From: Pseudofabraea citricarpa
Lineage: Eukaryota > Ascomycota > Leotiomycetes > Helotiales > Dermateaceae
Length of the DNA: 64,000 nt
Direction of reading: 5' to 3'
Assembly (NCBI GenBank): GCA_029641185.1
Contig: JAPWGK010000022.1
Span: forward strand, 62,001 to 126,000
Of the stretch, positions 35,330 to 47,387 are shown piece by piece (the stretch's first letter is position 1; every line of letters starts with the position of its first letter). The notes beneath the pieces are model-generated. The model saw nothing but the letters and a program-made list of their open reading frames with translations, did no database searches and was not told the DNA's origin. Made by a program: the position numbers and the translations under genes.

Positions 35330-37693
35330 ATGCATTCTTTTTCGGTTGTCGTGCTTCTGTCCGCAGTCAGATCGATTGCGGCAGTTCCTTATAATTACGG
35401 CCCAGTCTCAGACGCTGTAACAAGCAGTTCGGCAGTCGCATATGATTACGGTTCGGTTCCCGAATCGGCTGCTACCACTTCAGTAGTTGATTACAATTAT
35501 GAGCCCGTCACGGAATCTGCCTCTGCATCAACCACTTCAGCAGTCCCATATGCATATGTTCCGATTACTAATACTACGTCGACCATTTCAATCTCTGAGC
35601 AGACTACAACAGCTCAAGCCACGGCTACTCCGATCTATAACCTTAATAACTCGACTTCTTATCCCCAAGTTGATAATACCACAGCCATCTCATGGCTTAA
35701 TGACACAACAGCTTTCCTCAACCCCGATCTTACCATCGAAGATTGCGCTTTTAACAGCACTACTGGGTGAGTGGATCCGAGGCTTACATTGCTAGTCGCC
35801 ATACTTACTTTGCCTCAGAATCCACGCAGAATGCTGGGAGATCTTGAATATGACAGAGCACCTAAACGTAAGCAATTAAATCTGTTAAAACCTTTTACGT
35901 TGCTAACACGTAATAGACCTGGTGGTCCGAGAATGGAGCGCAGTGCGGTGATTCTGGTTTCGCAGAATGTTATTTGAACGTTGCCGTAAGTTTGAAGCTT
36001 AATTCAGGCTTAATGATCGCCCACTCACAAGTTTCAGGGCTTCATTACCTGGGACTGCGATATCATCTCACTCAGCACTTGTATCCCTCCCCCAAGTGGA
36101 GACAACGCAGGCTATCAGTCTTATCAAGAGTTCTATGTAAGTCCCACTGCTCATATGCCCTTTACTCAAGCTAATAATCAACTAGACTATTTGGAATATT
36201 TATGGTAAGCTCTTCGAATTTTGGTTCAGGACCAATCACTAACAGACATAGCCATCAATCAGTTCTTCTCTACTTATCACCAAGCTATTATCAACGGTCA
36301 AGCAGAGGCAATGTAAGCAATAACACTATCTAGCGACTCGAGTACCTATACTGACTTTGATCAACAGTGGTGCTGTATCCGAGATCATCCGAGTTGTAGC
36401 ACCTCCTGTGACAACCAACGTTGAGACACCAGTGAGTCATAACAATCTCTACTCTAACCATTGTATCGTTCTAAATCTTACCGTGTAGACCGTCGGTATT
36501 GTCTTTGCTGTATCTATCGGAATCCTAGCAGTAAGTAATCCAGAAAAAACGACAGTACTCAACCCTCCTAACACAAAACAGGGCCTCAGCGCATTTGTGC
36601 CAAGTGGAATCCCCGCTTTCGTTTTCGGTTCAGTGTTTGGAGCACTTGGTGGAGCAACCGGACTCGGTGATCTTCTGTTCCCATCTGAGGAAGTCGAGAT
36701 CATCCCATGGTCTGGTGTTGCTGCCCGCATGTCACAGCAGGTTGATGATTACCAAGTCGGTGTTGGCAATGTTCTTACTGCAGTCATGAACAACTTCGAT
36801 GCTTTCTCTGATATGGCCAGTGGTGGTGGTTTCAGCCAGGTATGAGCCACGAGTACTTATTTCTCTCACTCTGCTAATAAGCCGATAGAAAGTCGCTACT
36901 CCTTTACCAGAGCAAACGAGCTTCATGTACCACGACCTTCTCAAGTGGACCTTCACTCAGGCAATCCAAGCCCGCGAATGGTTTGTCGTCAAGAAGTGAG
37001 TGAGGATCTTAAGAGTTCGTGATCTAAACTGACTGGATTCTAGCACTGGTGTCGATCCTCAAAAGATCGATTCTAAAGATTTCAAGTGCGAGTCATACGA
37101 TGAGCACAATGTCTGCGGATTGATCTGGTATGACGGTCAAGACTCTTACGGTCTAGCACAAGCAAATGGTATGCCTCAATATTCCTCGTTCCCACCAGCT
37201 TAAGCTAACAAAATAATAGATTTGACTGCCGATGCATTCCCAGACATTCTCAAGGTCGCTTTTGATAACAACTGGATTACTCCCCAAGAGCTCTATGTTG
37301 ACTCTCAAGCATGCCGAACGCGAAACAGCCAACAGGGATTCAAGCCCGATGATCTAATCTTGAGCTGCGCTGTAAGTCATCACTAGAAAATCCTCTTTTA
37401 GGATGCATACTTATGTCGTTTTAGTCAAACACTCCCGTTTGTGAAGTTAATGATGGCTTTGACGCCAAGGATTATGTCTCACAGAGAAACAGCGGACCAG
37501 AATTCAAGAACTGCCCAGATCAGCGAGGCTGGGGTCTGGCTCCTCACGGCAGCGCACATTTACACAAAGAGAAAGCCAGAGTCCCAATGTCTTATCTTGG
37601 CCCATTCATCGTAAGTTTATCCAATTCAGCCTACTTCAATGCTCATTACTAATACCACCATAGAGCACTGGTGTGGAGTACAAGCCGCTATAG
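35330..37693 (+). CDS. Secreted repeat-bearing protein of unknown function, 14 exons
   Basis: Exons 35330-35766, 35819-35867, 35917-35985, 36038-36136, 36186-36204, 36252-36312, 36368-36431, 36489-36530, 36582-36839, 36889-36995, 37044-37168, 37220-37371, 37425-37610 and 37664-37693 give 565 residues with all junctions in frame. A signal peptide of about 18 residues precedes four imperfect repeats of 17-19 residues: AVPYNYGPVSDAVTSSS, AVAYDYGSVPESAATTS, VVDYNYEPVTES.. and AVPYAYVPITNTT. A Thr/Ser-rich N-glycosylated linker follows, then a Cys/Trp-bearing domain (HAECWEIL, WWSENGAQCG, WDCDIISLSTC). A strongly hydrophobic stretch, VGIVFAVSIGILAGLSAFV plus GIPAFVFGSVFGALGGATG, could be one or two membrane or pore helices. 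The C-terminal half has paired Cys and polar sequence. I do not recognise the family. Confidence 0.85.
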
Positions 37694-38076
37694 AAGCTTT
37701 TCGTATGTCATATAATGTCAAATCATAAGTAGAATTCACAAAAAAAGTCAATGATCATTTTCCATTTCATCACTCATTTTTTTCTGCTTTAAGTGACATC
37801 GCTGTACAAACTCCCGGGTGACTGTTGTTTCAAGTTACTAGCCCGTAAGCAGTATTTTAAGGCTGCAAGCTAAAACCACAAAGAAAAATTCGCCTTAGAC
37901 CTACCTCTATACAGCATGTGCTTAAGAGGAATACTATTTAGGTGAAATTTGGCCGCAAATGATGTTCATCAATTGGTTTCGCGAAGTCTATGACAGAGAC
38001 AAGTATTCTCCTGTTATAAAACGACCTAATTTAAAAGAGGGAGATGCACGAGCAATTTCTTTCGTGGAGAGGATAC
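37694..38076. other. Intergenic between convergent genes
   Basis: 383 bases of AT-rich 3' flanking sequence for two convergent genes. Nothing recognised. Confidence 0.5.
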
Positions 38077-39560
38077 TCAAGATCGATTCTGCATGAAAGT
38101 ATCAAGCAGATCAGCAATGCGCTCAAGTGCTAAAGTTTGACGATCGGTCGCCTCAACAACTTCCTTCATCGACTCTCCCAAGCCACAAAGTGCTTGACTA
38201 GAAGAACCTTCTGTATCATAGGGATTTGGCAGGACGCCATGTTCGTCAAGTCGAGTAGAGGTTGCAGCTACGCCTTTGCGCTTCTTTGAAGGAAGCTCGC
38301 ACATTTCTTTGGGGCGAAAGAGATCTGCAAAGGAAACGCTGGCTTGCTTAGATGAAGGTAGGACTCCATGTTCTTCAAGCGCAGTGGGGTTTCTGGCTGC
38401 GACCTTGCGCTTCTTTGAAAGAGGCTCATTTGTGTCTTTAGGGCGAAAGAGATCCGCAAAAGAAGGCTTTGCCTGCTTGGGTGAAGTATTGGTAGAAAGC
38501 CCGTCCTCCTGAGGTTCATTTCGCTGTTTATATATCTCTCTCTTCTCGGCAGAAACGCTTGCAGAAGAATCTGAGGTTGTTGGGGAAAAAGCGAGAGCAC
38601 GGCTAGAACTCATCGATAAAACGGGGTTAGAGGAAATAAGGGCAGCCTTGTCGGTGATGGTCGATTTGTAGCTCAAGTCAATCTGATTTCCAAGATTTGC
38701 AATTGTCGTTGCTTGCTTAGACCCAAAAGTTAGCCTTGTTCTTACGGAAGTCCTTAAAGAGGGCTAGATGGAATTTGAGGATGTATCAGGCTTAATCTTA
38801 CCGGAGATTCGCAAGCAAGCTTGATGGTTTCGTGAAAAACAATGACATCGTTTTTGCCCTTGAAATCTATGCCCTTATAGCGGTGAAGTAACCGAGCTAA
38901 AACGCATTCCACTCCATGAGGGTTGGTAACATCACGAAGGTAACCTACAACCAGACCCTTAATAGTCTCCGAACGCGACATAGCGAGACTTCGAATAACA
39001 TCCCAAGAAACCTTCAGGCTTCTATTGATATCATCGATCTCAGATACCTGGACACGAGAACGGAAAGCATCTTTCATTCGAAAGAATAAATTGTATAGAC
39101 CCAATCCCAACGTCTTAGTACTGGATAGCATAATGGCGCATTCGCAGAGAACGAAGGGAACCCATACACGAGTTGGAAGCTGGTCCTTGCGATATATGTG
39201 TTGAAGTATGCAAGCAACATCGTCGGACTTTGAAGATTTATGAAGAATTCTCAAGTCTTGTCGTGAGAGGCTGTAAATCTCTGTCATCATCTTTGTATGA
39301 TCGGAGAACTTGTGATAAAGGGATGGCTAGTTAAGTTAGTGTCCTGTATACTCATTATGGACAGAAGAAAGATACAATAGGTAGCCAGGGAGAAAACAAC
39401 TTACCAAATCCATATCTGCCTCATGAAGGTCAACCAACACATGGTCAATCTGAGTTAGAAGTCGGGCTAAGGAAGGTAACGGAACACGAAGCGCTTGCTG
39501 AGTACTCGGCTCATTTGGGTTGTCAGATCCACGAGGATCGTTGCTAGAATTGTTGGCCAT
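38077..39560 (-). CDS. Probable nuclear protein with duplicated KKRK module, 439 aa
   Basis: Exons 39560-39405, 39326-38802 and 38715-38077, all phase 0. The N-terminal 230 residues are mostly helical without recognised domain (KVSWDVIRSLAMSRSETIKG and similar). The C-terminal part carries a tandem duplication of about 44 residues, each copy SFADLFRPK followed by E-L/P-SKKRK and LEEHGVLP/LDEHGVLP. The KKRK clusters are monopartite nuclear localisation signals. The tail, ATDRQTLALERIADLLDTFM, looks like a short coiled coil. There is no signal peptide or membrane helix. Function unknown; the repeated FADLFRP may be a short linear docking motif. The last intron has its acceptor close to the branch point, so its boundary is slightly uncertain. 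Confidence 0.75.
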
Positions 39561-40033
39561 GATGCGCAGTTGTGTGCTTGAATGTGGACGGTCTGCAGCA
39601 AGAGTCTGGAGGTTATATTAACCGTTACAGAGTAGCTTAGAAAGGGCGAAGAAGGATGAGTTTCGAGGCTCTACGCAGAGTGGCAGTGGATGATGGAGGT
39701 GAAGAAGAAAAGGTTGGTCAGAAGAATATACGAGTCCAAGTGAAATCCTCGCTAAGATAGGCAGGCACCTGCGCAACTTCCTTCTTTTACTCAAAGCACA
39801 GGGAGCCAGTTCAGTAACGATTATTGAATTCTCAAATATATGACCACCAACCACGAGTCCTAAACGATTGAACTTGCAGATATTGGGCTTCAGTAAAAGA
39901 TATATATCGAGTAACATGGGGTATACCTAGCCTCCGATCTACAACTTGAGCTCTTGAAACCTCCAGGAGCTTAGAATATATGGGCTAATTGTCGCATAGT
40001 AACCTCAATCCTCAGCAAAGAAAGGCGAACAAG
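39561..40033. other. Intergenic between divergent genes
   Basis: 473 bases carrying the two promoters. A 99-codon minus frame at 39618-39917 shows no feature and is not called. Confidence 0.45.
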
Positions 40034-40540
40034 ATGGCAAAGAAGAGAAGAAAGAGATTGAAGGCACGCTTAGCAAAGAAAGACAAGCTCGAAGAGACAG
40101 AGAGGGACAAGCCCAAGGAGGAAGAGAATGAGACTAGACTCAACGAGGGAGAGAAAATTAACCTTATGGGTGAGAGAGGTACTTCCAACAGTCTTGGTTA
40201 CTTTTGAAGCCTGAAGCTAATGTTCATAGATAATGGTAAACATTTGCTGCTTGAGGACTCGAAGAATACCTCCATAGACGAGCCATCAACAAAAAGGCGA
40301 AGGTCGAAGAGACTGGAGAAGGAAAACACACAAGAGCCCGAGGTTAAGCACGCTTTCGATGGAAATCAATCCATACCACAGGACTATAAGAGGCGCGAAT
40401 TGATGAAAGAATTGAAAGAATTGAAGGCAGGTCTGTTTTCACACACTGGACTTTGTATTCATGGCGATCCAAACTGATACAATCATATAGAGGAAACTGA
40501 GTATTCGCTCTATGGGGTTTTTGCAGGCATCTCGGATTAA
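40034..40540 (+). CDS. Small highly charged Lys/Glu-rich protein (tentative)
   Basis: Exons 40034-40169, 40230-40430 and 40527-40540 give 116 residues. The protein is almost entirely Lys, Arg and Glu (AKKRRKRLKARLAKKDK at the start, KRRRSKRLEKE in the middle, RRELMKELKELKAG at the end), predicting charged helices or a coiled coil and nuclear localisation. The second junction is uncertain: two donors (40431 and 40458) keep the same frame. No domain recognised. It faces the KKRK-module gene in divergent orientation, so both could be charged nuclear proteins under shared control, but this is inference. Confidence 0.45.
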
Positions 40541-40649
40541 CAAGAAGCTGAGGTTTAAGGACAAAGAGGATTCTTCAGCTACAATCACTCTACGATGTAC
40601 TTGTTTTACCATTGAAAAATTATTCTCTTGTAGTTTTTCATGAATACAA

Positions 40650-42393
40650 TTATATCGGAACGCTATCTGCTACTTGTCTCCAGAAGCCACAGCGTTCATT
40701 GAGTGTATCCACCTTTCCCGTCGCGAACCCATCAGCCTTCACGACGAACTCCTCGCCAGTTCTCCAATTCTCAGGGACCCCAGGCTCCTCGGGCCCCGTC
40801 AACTTTCGCGCGTTCGGATCTCCAGTCTGGAAGAAAGACGCAAAAGCGCCAGCATAGCCATTGTAAATCAGAGGCTGTGTCTTCTGCACAGCATTGACTT
40901 GATTCCACTTTCTCACAATTAATCGACGATGATCTCGAAGAGGCATACAAGACTTACATAGATTGTGTCACTAGCATGCTTCGCAGGGCTAATTGTGTAC
41001 TGTCCGATATAACTCTTCTTGTGCGCCGCCCTTGCCATCCAATATGCGGGACAGGCAAGAGTGATATCTCGGAATATCAATCCTGCCCTGATGTACGTGG
41101 TATTGTAAGTTGGTAACTCCTCAGAAATACCGGCAGGTGGGTATAGTGCCTCGACGCGAGCTAGATTGCGATCTGAAAAGTCTGGGAGAAACCCCCGGAG
41201 CCATTTTTCAAAAGACGCAGCACTGGAATTGAAAGGAGGGGTTCCAGAATTGGCGGTATTTTGGAATCCGGGTGGAATGAAATTCTCGCCTGGCTTGTAT
41301 TAGTCTGAGTGAGTTTCTAGGGGGCATCGACTGACCTTCATGTTGATTGTACATGGAAAACCCGTAATCTATGTTCACTTGTCCCTTGATAGTCGCTTGA
41401 CTTAATGGTTGTGTCAAGAATGTACCATCGATTACAGGACCCCAAGTAAAGGAGCTGGTGGTATACTGATGACTGGTAGTCAGTGCCAGCGAAGCCGTTC
41501 TTAAAGTCTGTACATCAGCTGCCTTTAAACAATTCAAAGATTCCGGCCCAGCACAGCCAGAAAGATTGGCAAATGTATTATACAGCTCTTGCGCTTCCGG
41601 TGCATCATACTTGTACGTCTTAGGCCAGAAAGGTGAAGATGCAAGAGCTTTGCTGAATAGCGGAGGGTCTGTCTTTCCACCGTTCGCAATGACCTGTGCT
41701 ATAACACTCCCTCCACCAGCTGATTGTCCCCAGATGGTCACATTTTTTGGATCGCCACCAAATTTGGAAATGTACTTATTCGTCCAGATCAACGCGGCTT
41801 GTTGGTCGAGCAAACCGGGATTTAGGTCTGATGTTGGCGACGCCGCTATTTCGGCGCCAGGTAAAAGACCGAATGCGTTAACGCGGTAATTGGGGTACAC
41901 AAAGATGAAGTCATTATTTGATGAGACGTTGAGAACCGGATATCCCGAGGGCGGAAGCGTAAATGAGGCACTACCTTGAATAAAACCTCCACCATAATAG
42001 GTCACGACGACGGGTCGAAGTGGCTGGTCTGAAGTCCATGGTCTTGAGAAGAGTCCAAGATAGAGACAATCTTCAGTACCATTCACCTTGGAAATGTCAA
42101 TGAACATCCCAAGAGTCACCTGGGATACTTACAGTTCTTTGAGGACAGAAATCAAAACTCTGGTCGGAGTTATATGTGCCATTGAGAATTGGCTGTGGAG
42201 GTTGTGGTGCACGGAATCTGTTCTCGCCTACTGGAGGAGCCGCGAATGGGATTTTTCTCCAGTAGCTGATATTGTATTGCTGCGAGTAAGATCCTTGAAA
42301 TGTTCCATAATCGAGAGAAGCGAGCAGATCCTGTGCGGTGACGAGGGAGCAGAGCAGAGCAACCAACCAAAAATGCGTACAGAAGAGAGCCAT
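40650..42393 (-). CDS. Secreted type-B carboxylesterase/lipase
   Basis: Exons 42393-42133, 42086-41336, 41289-40958 and 40907-40650 give 533 residues in frame. A signal peptide of about 20 residues ends VTAQ. The family motifs follow in order: IPFAAPPVGENRFRAPQPP, EDCLYLGLF, YYGGGFIQGS (oxyanion hole), FGGDPKNVTIWGQSAGGGSV with the nucleophile Ser, and HASDTIY near the C terminus, which matches the position of the catalytic His. GDPNARKLTG is the usual late motif. The acidic triad member cannot be assigned with certainty. Secreted members cleave carboxylic esters, lipids or plant-derived esters. Cys pairs such as CPQR/EDC and CAGPESLNC fit an extracellular fold. Confidence 0.95.
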
Positions 42394-43116
42394 GCTCGAA
42401 TAACAGAGACCAGTCAAACTGGAAGAAGCTTTAGTAAAGTCATGGATCTTAGAGCTCTTATAGGAACAACCGGAGATTGGCTCAAAGATCCATGACGATA
42501 GAACAGGAGTTCGCAGCTACAGGCCTGTCTGGATCGCGGGGTAGATTCCGAGCCTTTGGTGGTTGCCCATGGGGTAGACAGCTTTACCGAGATGAAGAGA
42601 GCCAATGTGAAGTTCCTGTTAAAAGCCTAACATCGGCTCCTCTTCAACTTCGGGCGATGTTATACCGAGCCGAAACATTTCTCCGTTCAATTTAAAAAGA
42701 CATCTGTCGCATGAAAGGAAGTTGAAGAGCTTATAAAATTTATGAGGAGCTTGTCTAATACTTTACAGACTTACCTAAATCTGATAACCAATCATGAGCA
42801 AACATCGTCACGTGCTAGATATTCAAGCTCAAGCAAAAAGACCTGCGAGGTATATTAGAGGTACTTGGCTATTTGATCCTTGAAGTTAGTTCTTTTAACT
42901 ATATCATTTTTGATTATCAGACCGGGTGCAAGATCTGTTAGCTGAGTTAGAGCGCACTTGAATATAATTGGTGAATATGCTCTAGGCCACCACTAAAGAT
43001 AAGCGAGCCATGTCTTTCTTTCACCCCCTTTGTCTCAAACAAAGCACATGATGATCTAGGCACGTATATAAATTAAACTTTCGACCTTTGAGCCTCGCAA
43101 GATCGTACTACTCTTC
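42394..43116. other. Divergent intergenic region
   Basis: 723 bases between divergent genes. A TATATAAATT box lies at about 43066-43075, some 45 bases before the plus-strand start. Otherwise nothing recognised; the 72-codon frame at 42477-42695 has no support. Confidence 0.5.
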
Positions 43117-45117
43117 ATGGTACGCCATAGTGCAATCATGGATGAAGGACGCCTCGGAAGTTCAGCCAACATGATGCATAGCGAGAGTGTTGAAGAGACA
43201 CTAGCTCCTCTTGGCTCTATGGACGAATCCAGTACCTTACCTGGAAGTGTTACGGATCCCAAAACTGGAAGACCAACGAGAGAGATCATCCTTGGTGAGT
43301 CTGGTGTGCATTCTATGCCTCAAGAGTCGCGTGCAGATGAGGATCAAGGTAAGTTATATCCTTTCTGCCTGAAAGCGCGCCTCCTAATGAGACATAGCCT
43401 CTTTCAACATCAACTCTATGGCTAAGACGTTGGTAAAGCGCCGCACAGTGCGTCGCGCAGCAGATGGTAGAGCTGAGTTGGCTATCATCACTACCGAGGA
43501 GGATATTCCTGTTCACCGATGCCCAGAGGAAGGAAGACAAGAAGTACAGATTCAACAACCTGACGATATTCCCGAAGTCATTCAAGCTGCTCGCGAGGCT
43601 TGCAGTGATAAGCGCATACCCATGACCCGTATTCGCAACCTTGATGGTATTCGTAGCCGTGGAAACACAAAGGAGGATGCAAATCTAGACCACGATCGGG
43701 ACACGCTCGTCTTCCTCGACAACATCCAGTACTGTGAAGCGAGTCTGACCATCCGATTCCAAAAGCATACAGGTATTCTTTTCCCATCAGCCTCTTTTTG
43801 TCGTTGTAACTAACATATCATCAGAGCACATTTATGCACACCCTGCGTCGGTGCCGAGAAATTCCCAAGTCTGCGTTCTGAGATCCCTACCGACAGAAGT
43901 TTTGGAGAAGATTTTCTATTTCTCTATGCTGATCGAAACAACACGCTGGAATAAACGTAGCAGCCAAAGCTGTCCTTTTTATGGGTATCCTGCTCGTGCG
44001 CGTACTGATATCAGCATCTCGGGAATGGAACGTCGTGACAGTTGCTTGAGTCCGAACCCTAAGAGAGTCCCTGCTGCTGCTGTCTATGATGTCCCAGGGA
44101 TCACTCCATATGCACCAAATATGGAGATTGCCATGATCCCCGAAGCACGTCTGTACTTGATCGCGCTCTCAGTACGAATCAAGACATCACCCTTCGTGGT
44201 TCGACCGTGGAGGCTCGTGGACGAAACACTCTTTCCATCCGACTGGGAGATCTTCTACATCAACTTCGAGAAAGATGTTTCCCCTTTTGTCCGTAAAAGA
44301 GTCAGGGAAGTCATCGTTGTGTCACCGTACGTCTACCCGGCTTGCTTGTCTTGAATGATGCGTTATTATTAACACTTTTTTTAGGGACAGTAAGCGTGAG
44401 ATGGAAGCATATAACCCTGTTGATAGATGTTCTGGATGGCTCCAAAACTTCGCTGACATGAGTCACAGAGGAAGAACTGAAATTGGTGGCTGTATTGCCT
44501 CCTTGGTCTCCAGCAAATACAACACCAAAACTAGAGGAAGAAGTTGCGATGAGGAAGACCAGCCTGGTCTTCATTCTTCAGAGCGCCTCCATCTCCAATC
44601 CATCAATGAAGAAGCAAGGCAATCTATCCGTGGCGGTGTTGTCAGCGCTCCTGACTTATATTCTGGCCGGTCTAGCTATTGCAAGACCTTTCCTCGCTCA
44701 GAGAAACTTGTCATCCAACTGGAAAGCATTAATGAATATTACAGATGGATAATGGGTAGTGATGGCACTGGCCTTCGCCATAGCATTCAAGCTATGATTA
44801 GACAGATGAATAAGGTTGAAGGCATCGGCATCCGAGAACTTCAAGTGCGAAAGTTTGACTATTTTTTAAATTCTGACCTCCAGCATGAATTCGATAGAGC
44901 TAAGCGCCTTGGGACTTTTTACGTTGCCGGAAGCCCGTGGTTTCAAACAGACACCCTTGATCTCAGAGAGACCATAGGTTATCCACGATTAGAGTATTTT
45001 GTCCTGAAGACGCCTAACGGCTATTTCGAAGAGGGGTTTGGGTTTATCGAGACCTATACTATCAACGATTCCACTAATCCGTTACATGGCAACACTCCTA
45101 TGGCAACTACACTCTAG
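43117..45117 (+). CDS. F-box-like protein, 613 aa
   Basis: Exons 43117-43348, 43398-43772, 43825-44326 and 44385-45117 give 613 residues with all junctions in frame. The first 200 residues are polar and acidic. Around residue 223 the segment VLRSLPTEVLEKIFYFSM has the LP-E-L-IF pattern of an F-box, the helix that binds Skp1 in SCF ubiquitin ligases. No leucine-rich or WD repeats follow; instead a long substrate-like region of several hundred residues, characteristic of lineage-expanded fungal F-box proteins. The ATG at 43138 is an alternative start seven codons downstream. The assignment rests on the short motif alone. Confidence 0.75.
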
Positions 45118-45611
45118 ATGATTAAGTTCGCAATTCTAGAGGATTTGCTTTTCTCATTAGTCTGCGTTATTTTTCGCTACGGTATCCTCCTACTTCATAG
45201 TAAGAACGAACGGATTGCATGGGAGTGGGTATCGATAAAAGATTCTCGAATGGGAGATTGATGGCAAGAAGCAAAGCTAAAGCTAGGGCATATATTATAT
45301 TCAGATAGAACAGCACGAGACATGTTTATCCCGAATCAGAATTCATACTCCTAGTAATCATTGATCCAACTGTGATTCATCCCTTGAAAAGCTTCAGTAG
45401 CAGAGGTGCTCCTTTCGAATAACCCTTCAAAGCACCTGATAGGAGAACTTGAGCCCTGCAGTAAGCCAAGAGGAATCTTAGACTCTTGATATCTCTAATT
45501 AACGGGCATCTAACCGTCCAACTAGACAACCTTACCTCCCCATCGCTCTACATGCAAAATCAAGCTTACCTCGCAGACAAATTCTCCCTCGGCACAACCA
45601 GCGAGGGACAA
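45118..45611. other. Intergenic
   Basis: 3' flank of the F-box-like gene up to the inverted-repeat element. Nothing recognised. Confidence 0.45.
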
Positions 45612-46677
45612 TTAAATTAACGGTTAATTACTCAGATGGTACCCAAAACTATTTGAACTTACTCAAATAGCACCCACAGGGTGCCATGTAGGTGTTATGG
45701 TCCGTGGTATAGTGCTAAGCCCTCGATATAAAGTCGGCTATCCTGAATTAGGTGTTAGCCTATATAAAATAAGATAATAGTTTCGGGGAGGCCTATGTAT
45801 ACATACCTATGTGATCGACTTACCAACTTATCACATTACCCACCTATGTATTCTACAAGAGTGAGGTTATTAAAAGGTTCCATATAATTAATTGATTGAA
45901 CTAGATACGTCTCTGCAGTAACTGGCGGCGATAAAAGATCGATTATGAATCTCTTAGCTCATCAGCAGCCCTATACAGAAGCATGCTAAGAAAGAGAGTC
46001 TTCGCAGACAGAGCCTTTAGCATCCAAGAAATACACGTATACGAAAACAGATACTATAACGAGGCTGCTCTCGACGAGGTCTGGGGAGGAGGAGATCCGT
46101 ATAATATGAAAGTACTCGGCGGCCCGGCTTTCGTAAGCTATCAAGATAGCTCAAATAACTCCGAGGCGAATAAATCTCCCGAACCCCCCCCTCCTCCTTA
46201 ATAAGAAAACCCGCAAAACTGCAAAGCCTACAAAATATACGAATTAATAGTCACAGGATATACCACGCTTGCCTACCGAAACTATTATAACAGAGAGCGT
46301 ACTAGTAATTCGTAGTTCGATCCCCTTCTATTCTGGCTTCTAGTGGTAACATAAACTCTCTAATAGACAAAGTCTAAGAACAAAAAAGAATCTCACTGCC
46401 GATTATTCTCTTAGCGATAATAACTATATGACAGCAGATAGTAGAGCTCAGATAAAACCCAGGATTATTATATCTATAAGATTCAGGTACAAGGATATCT
46501 AAGTTTTAGTAAATTAGCAGCTAATCTAAGGTAGGCGGATACCTCGATCACCCGTGGTGTTAGTATGAGAGCCAAGGCACTCACGGGCTATAGCACCTAT
46601 ACAGAACCCTGTGGGTGTTTATTTGAGTGAGTTCTAGCAGTTTGCGGTGCTATTTGAGTAATTAAGCGTTAAATTAA
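45612..46677. mobile_element. 1.07-kb element with long terminal inverted repeats and TTAA flanks
   Basis: The left end (from 45612) reads TTAAATTAACGGTTAATTAC and goes on through ACTCAAATAGCACCCACAGGG. The right end, read on the minus strand from 46677, gives TTAATTTAACGCTTAATTAC and ACTCAAATAAACACCCACAGG. Similarity continues inward (GTAGGTGTTATGG against ATAGGTGCTATAG; GCTAAGCCCTC against CTTGGCTCTC), so imperfect inverted repeats extend to about 150 bases. TTAA occurs at both outer ends, as for piggyBac-type target duplication. The 72-codon frame at 45983-46201 ends in a Pro run and shows no transposase. I infer a non-autonomous, diverged element. Confidence 0.75.
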
Positions 46678-47387
46678 TCCAGTCGATACTTGATAGAACT
46701 AAAAACCACTAAAAACACGTTAGCAAATCGAGACCAAGTTCATTTTAGCCACAAGAATCTCCATCAAAGTTTTGAACCTCAACAAACCATCCCTCCTACC
46801 TACCCAAGGTAAAATATTCCACCCCAAATAAGCGAGTCCCCCCTTTTTTGTTTTTCATTTTCGCTTCTTTTCTTTTCTTTTCTTTTCCCGATCAAACCAA
46901 TACATCAAACCACAGCCCCACCAGTCATTCAACAATTCAACAGTCTACAAATATCACCTTTGTCCATCCAGCCCCTTACAAAGTCACAAAGCCAAAGACA
47001 AAACTAAAAAAGAAAGAAAGAAAGAAAGCCTTTCATCTCTTCAGCTACAAAGCCAGATGACAAAGGCCAAAGAAAGATACAAAGAGAGATTAGTAGACGG
47101 ATGAACAAGGGAATTGTTCGATAGACAATGAACAAAAAACAATAGGTCCCTAGATAGGGGATCGAATCAGATCAGAGGTTCAGAAGAGTGAAGATCACAT
47201 CAAGTCACATCACATACACACACATCGGAAAAGAAGGAAGCAGATAAAACAATGCATTGACAAAGAGGCGGAACGTGGATAAATACCAACAGGTACTCGA
47301 TCCGATTCCAATTGCAATCGCACTCGCACTCCCGCTGTCCACAGCCAGAAAAGGGCTTTCAGAATAAACCCAGCAACCCAGCCAAAC
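46678..47387. other. Intergenic, promoter of the CPMH gene
   Basis: Contains a TTTTCTTTTCTTTTC tract near 46862 and an AAAG repeat near 47008-47028 (AAGAAAGAAAGAAAG). The 70-codon frame at 46848-47060 is driven by these tracts and not called. Confidence 0.5.

Noticed and set aside
46303..46330. GTAGTTCGATCCCC considered as a tRNA T-loop
   Set aside because: No pairing T-stem, D-arm or acceptor stem in the adjacent 80 bases.
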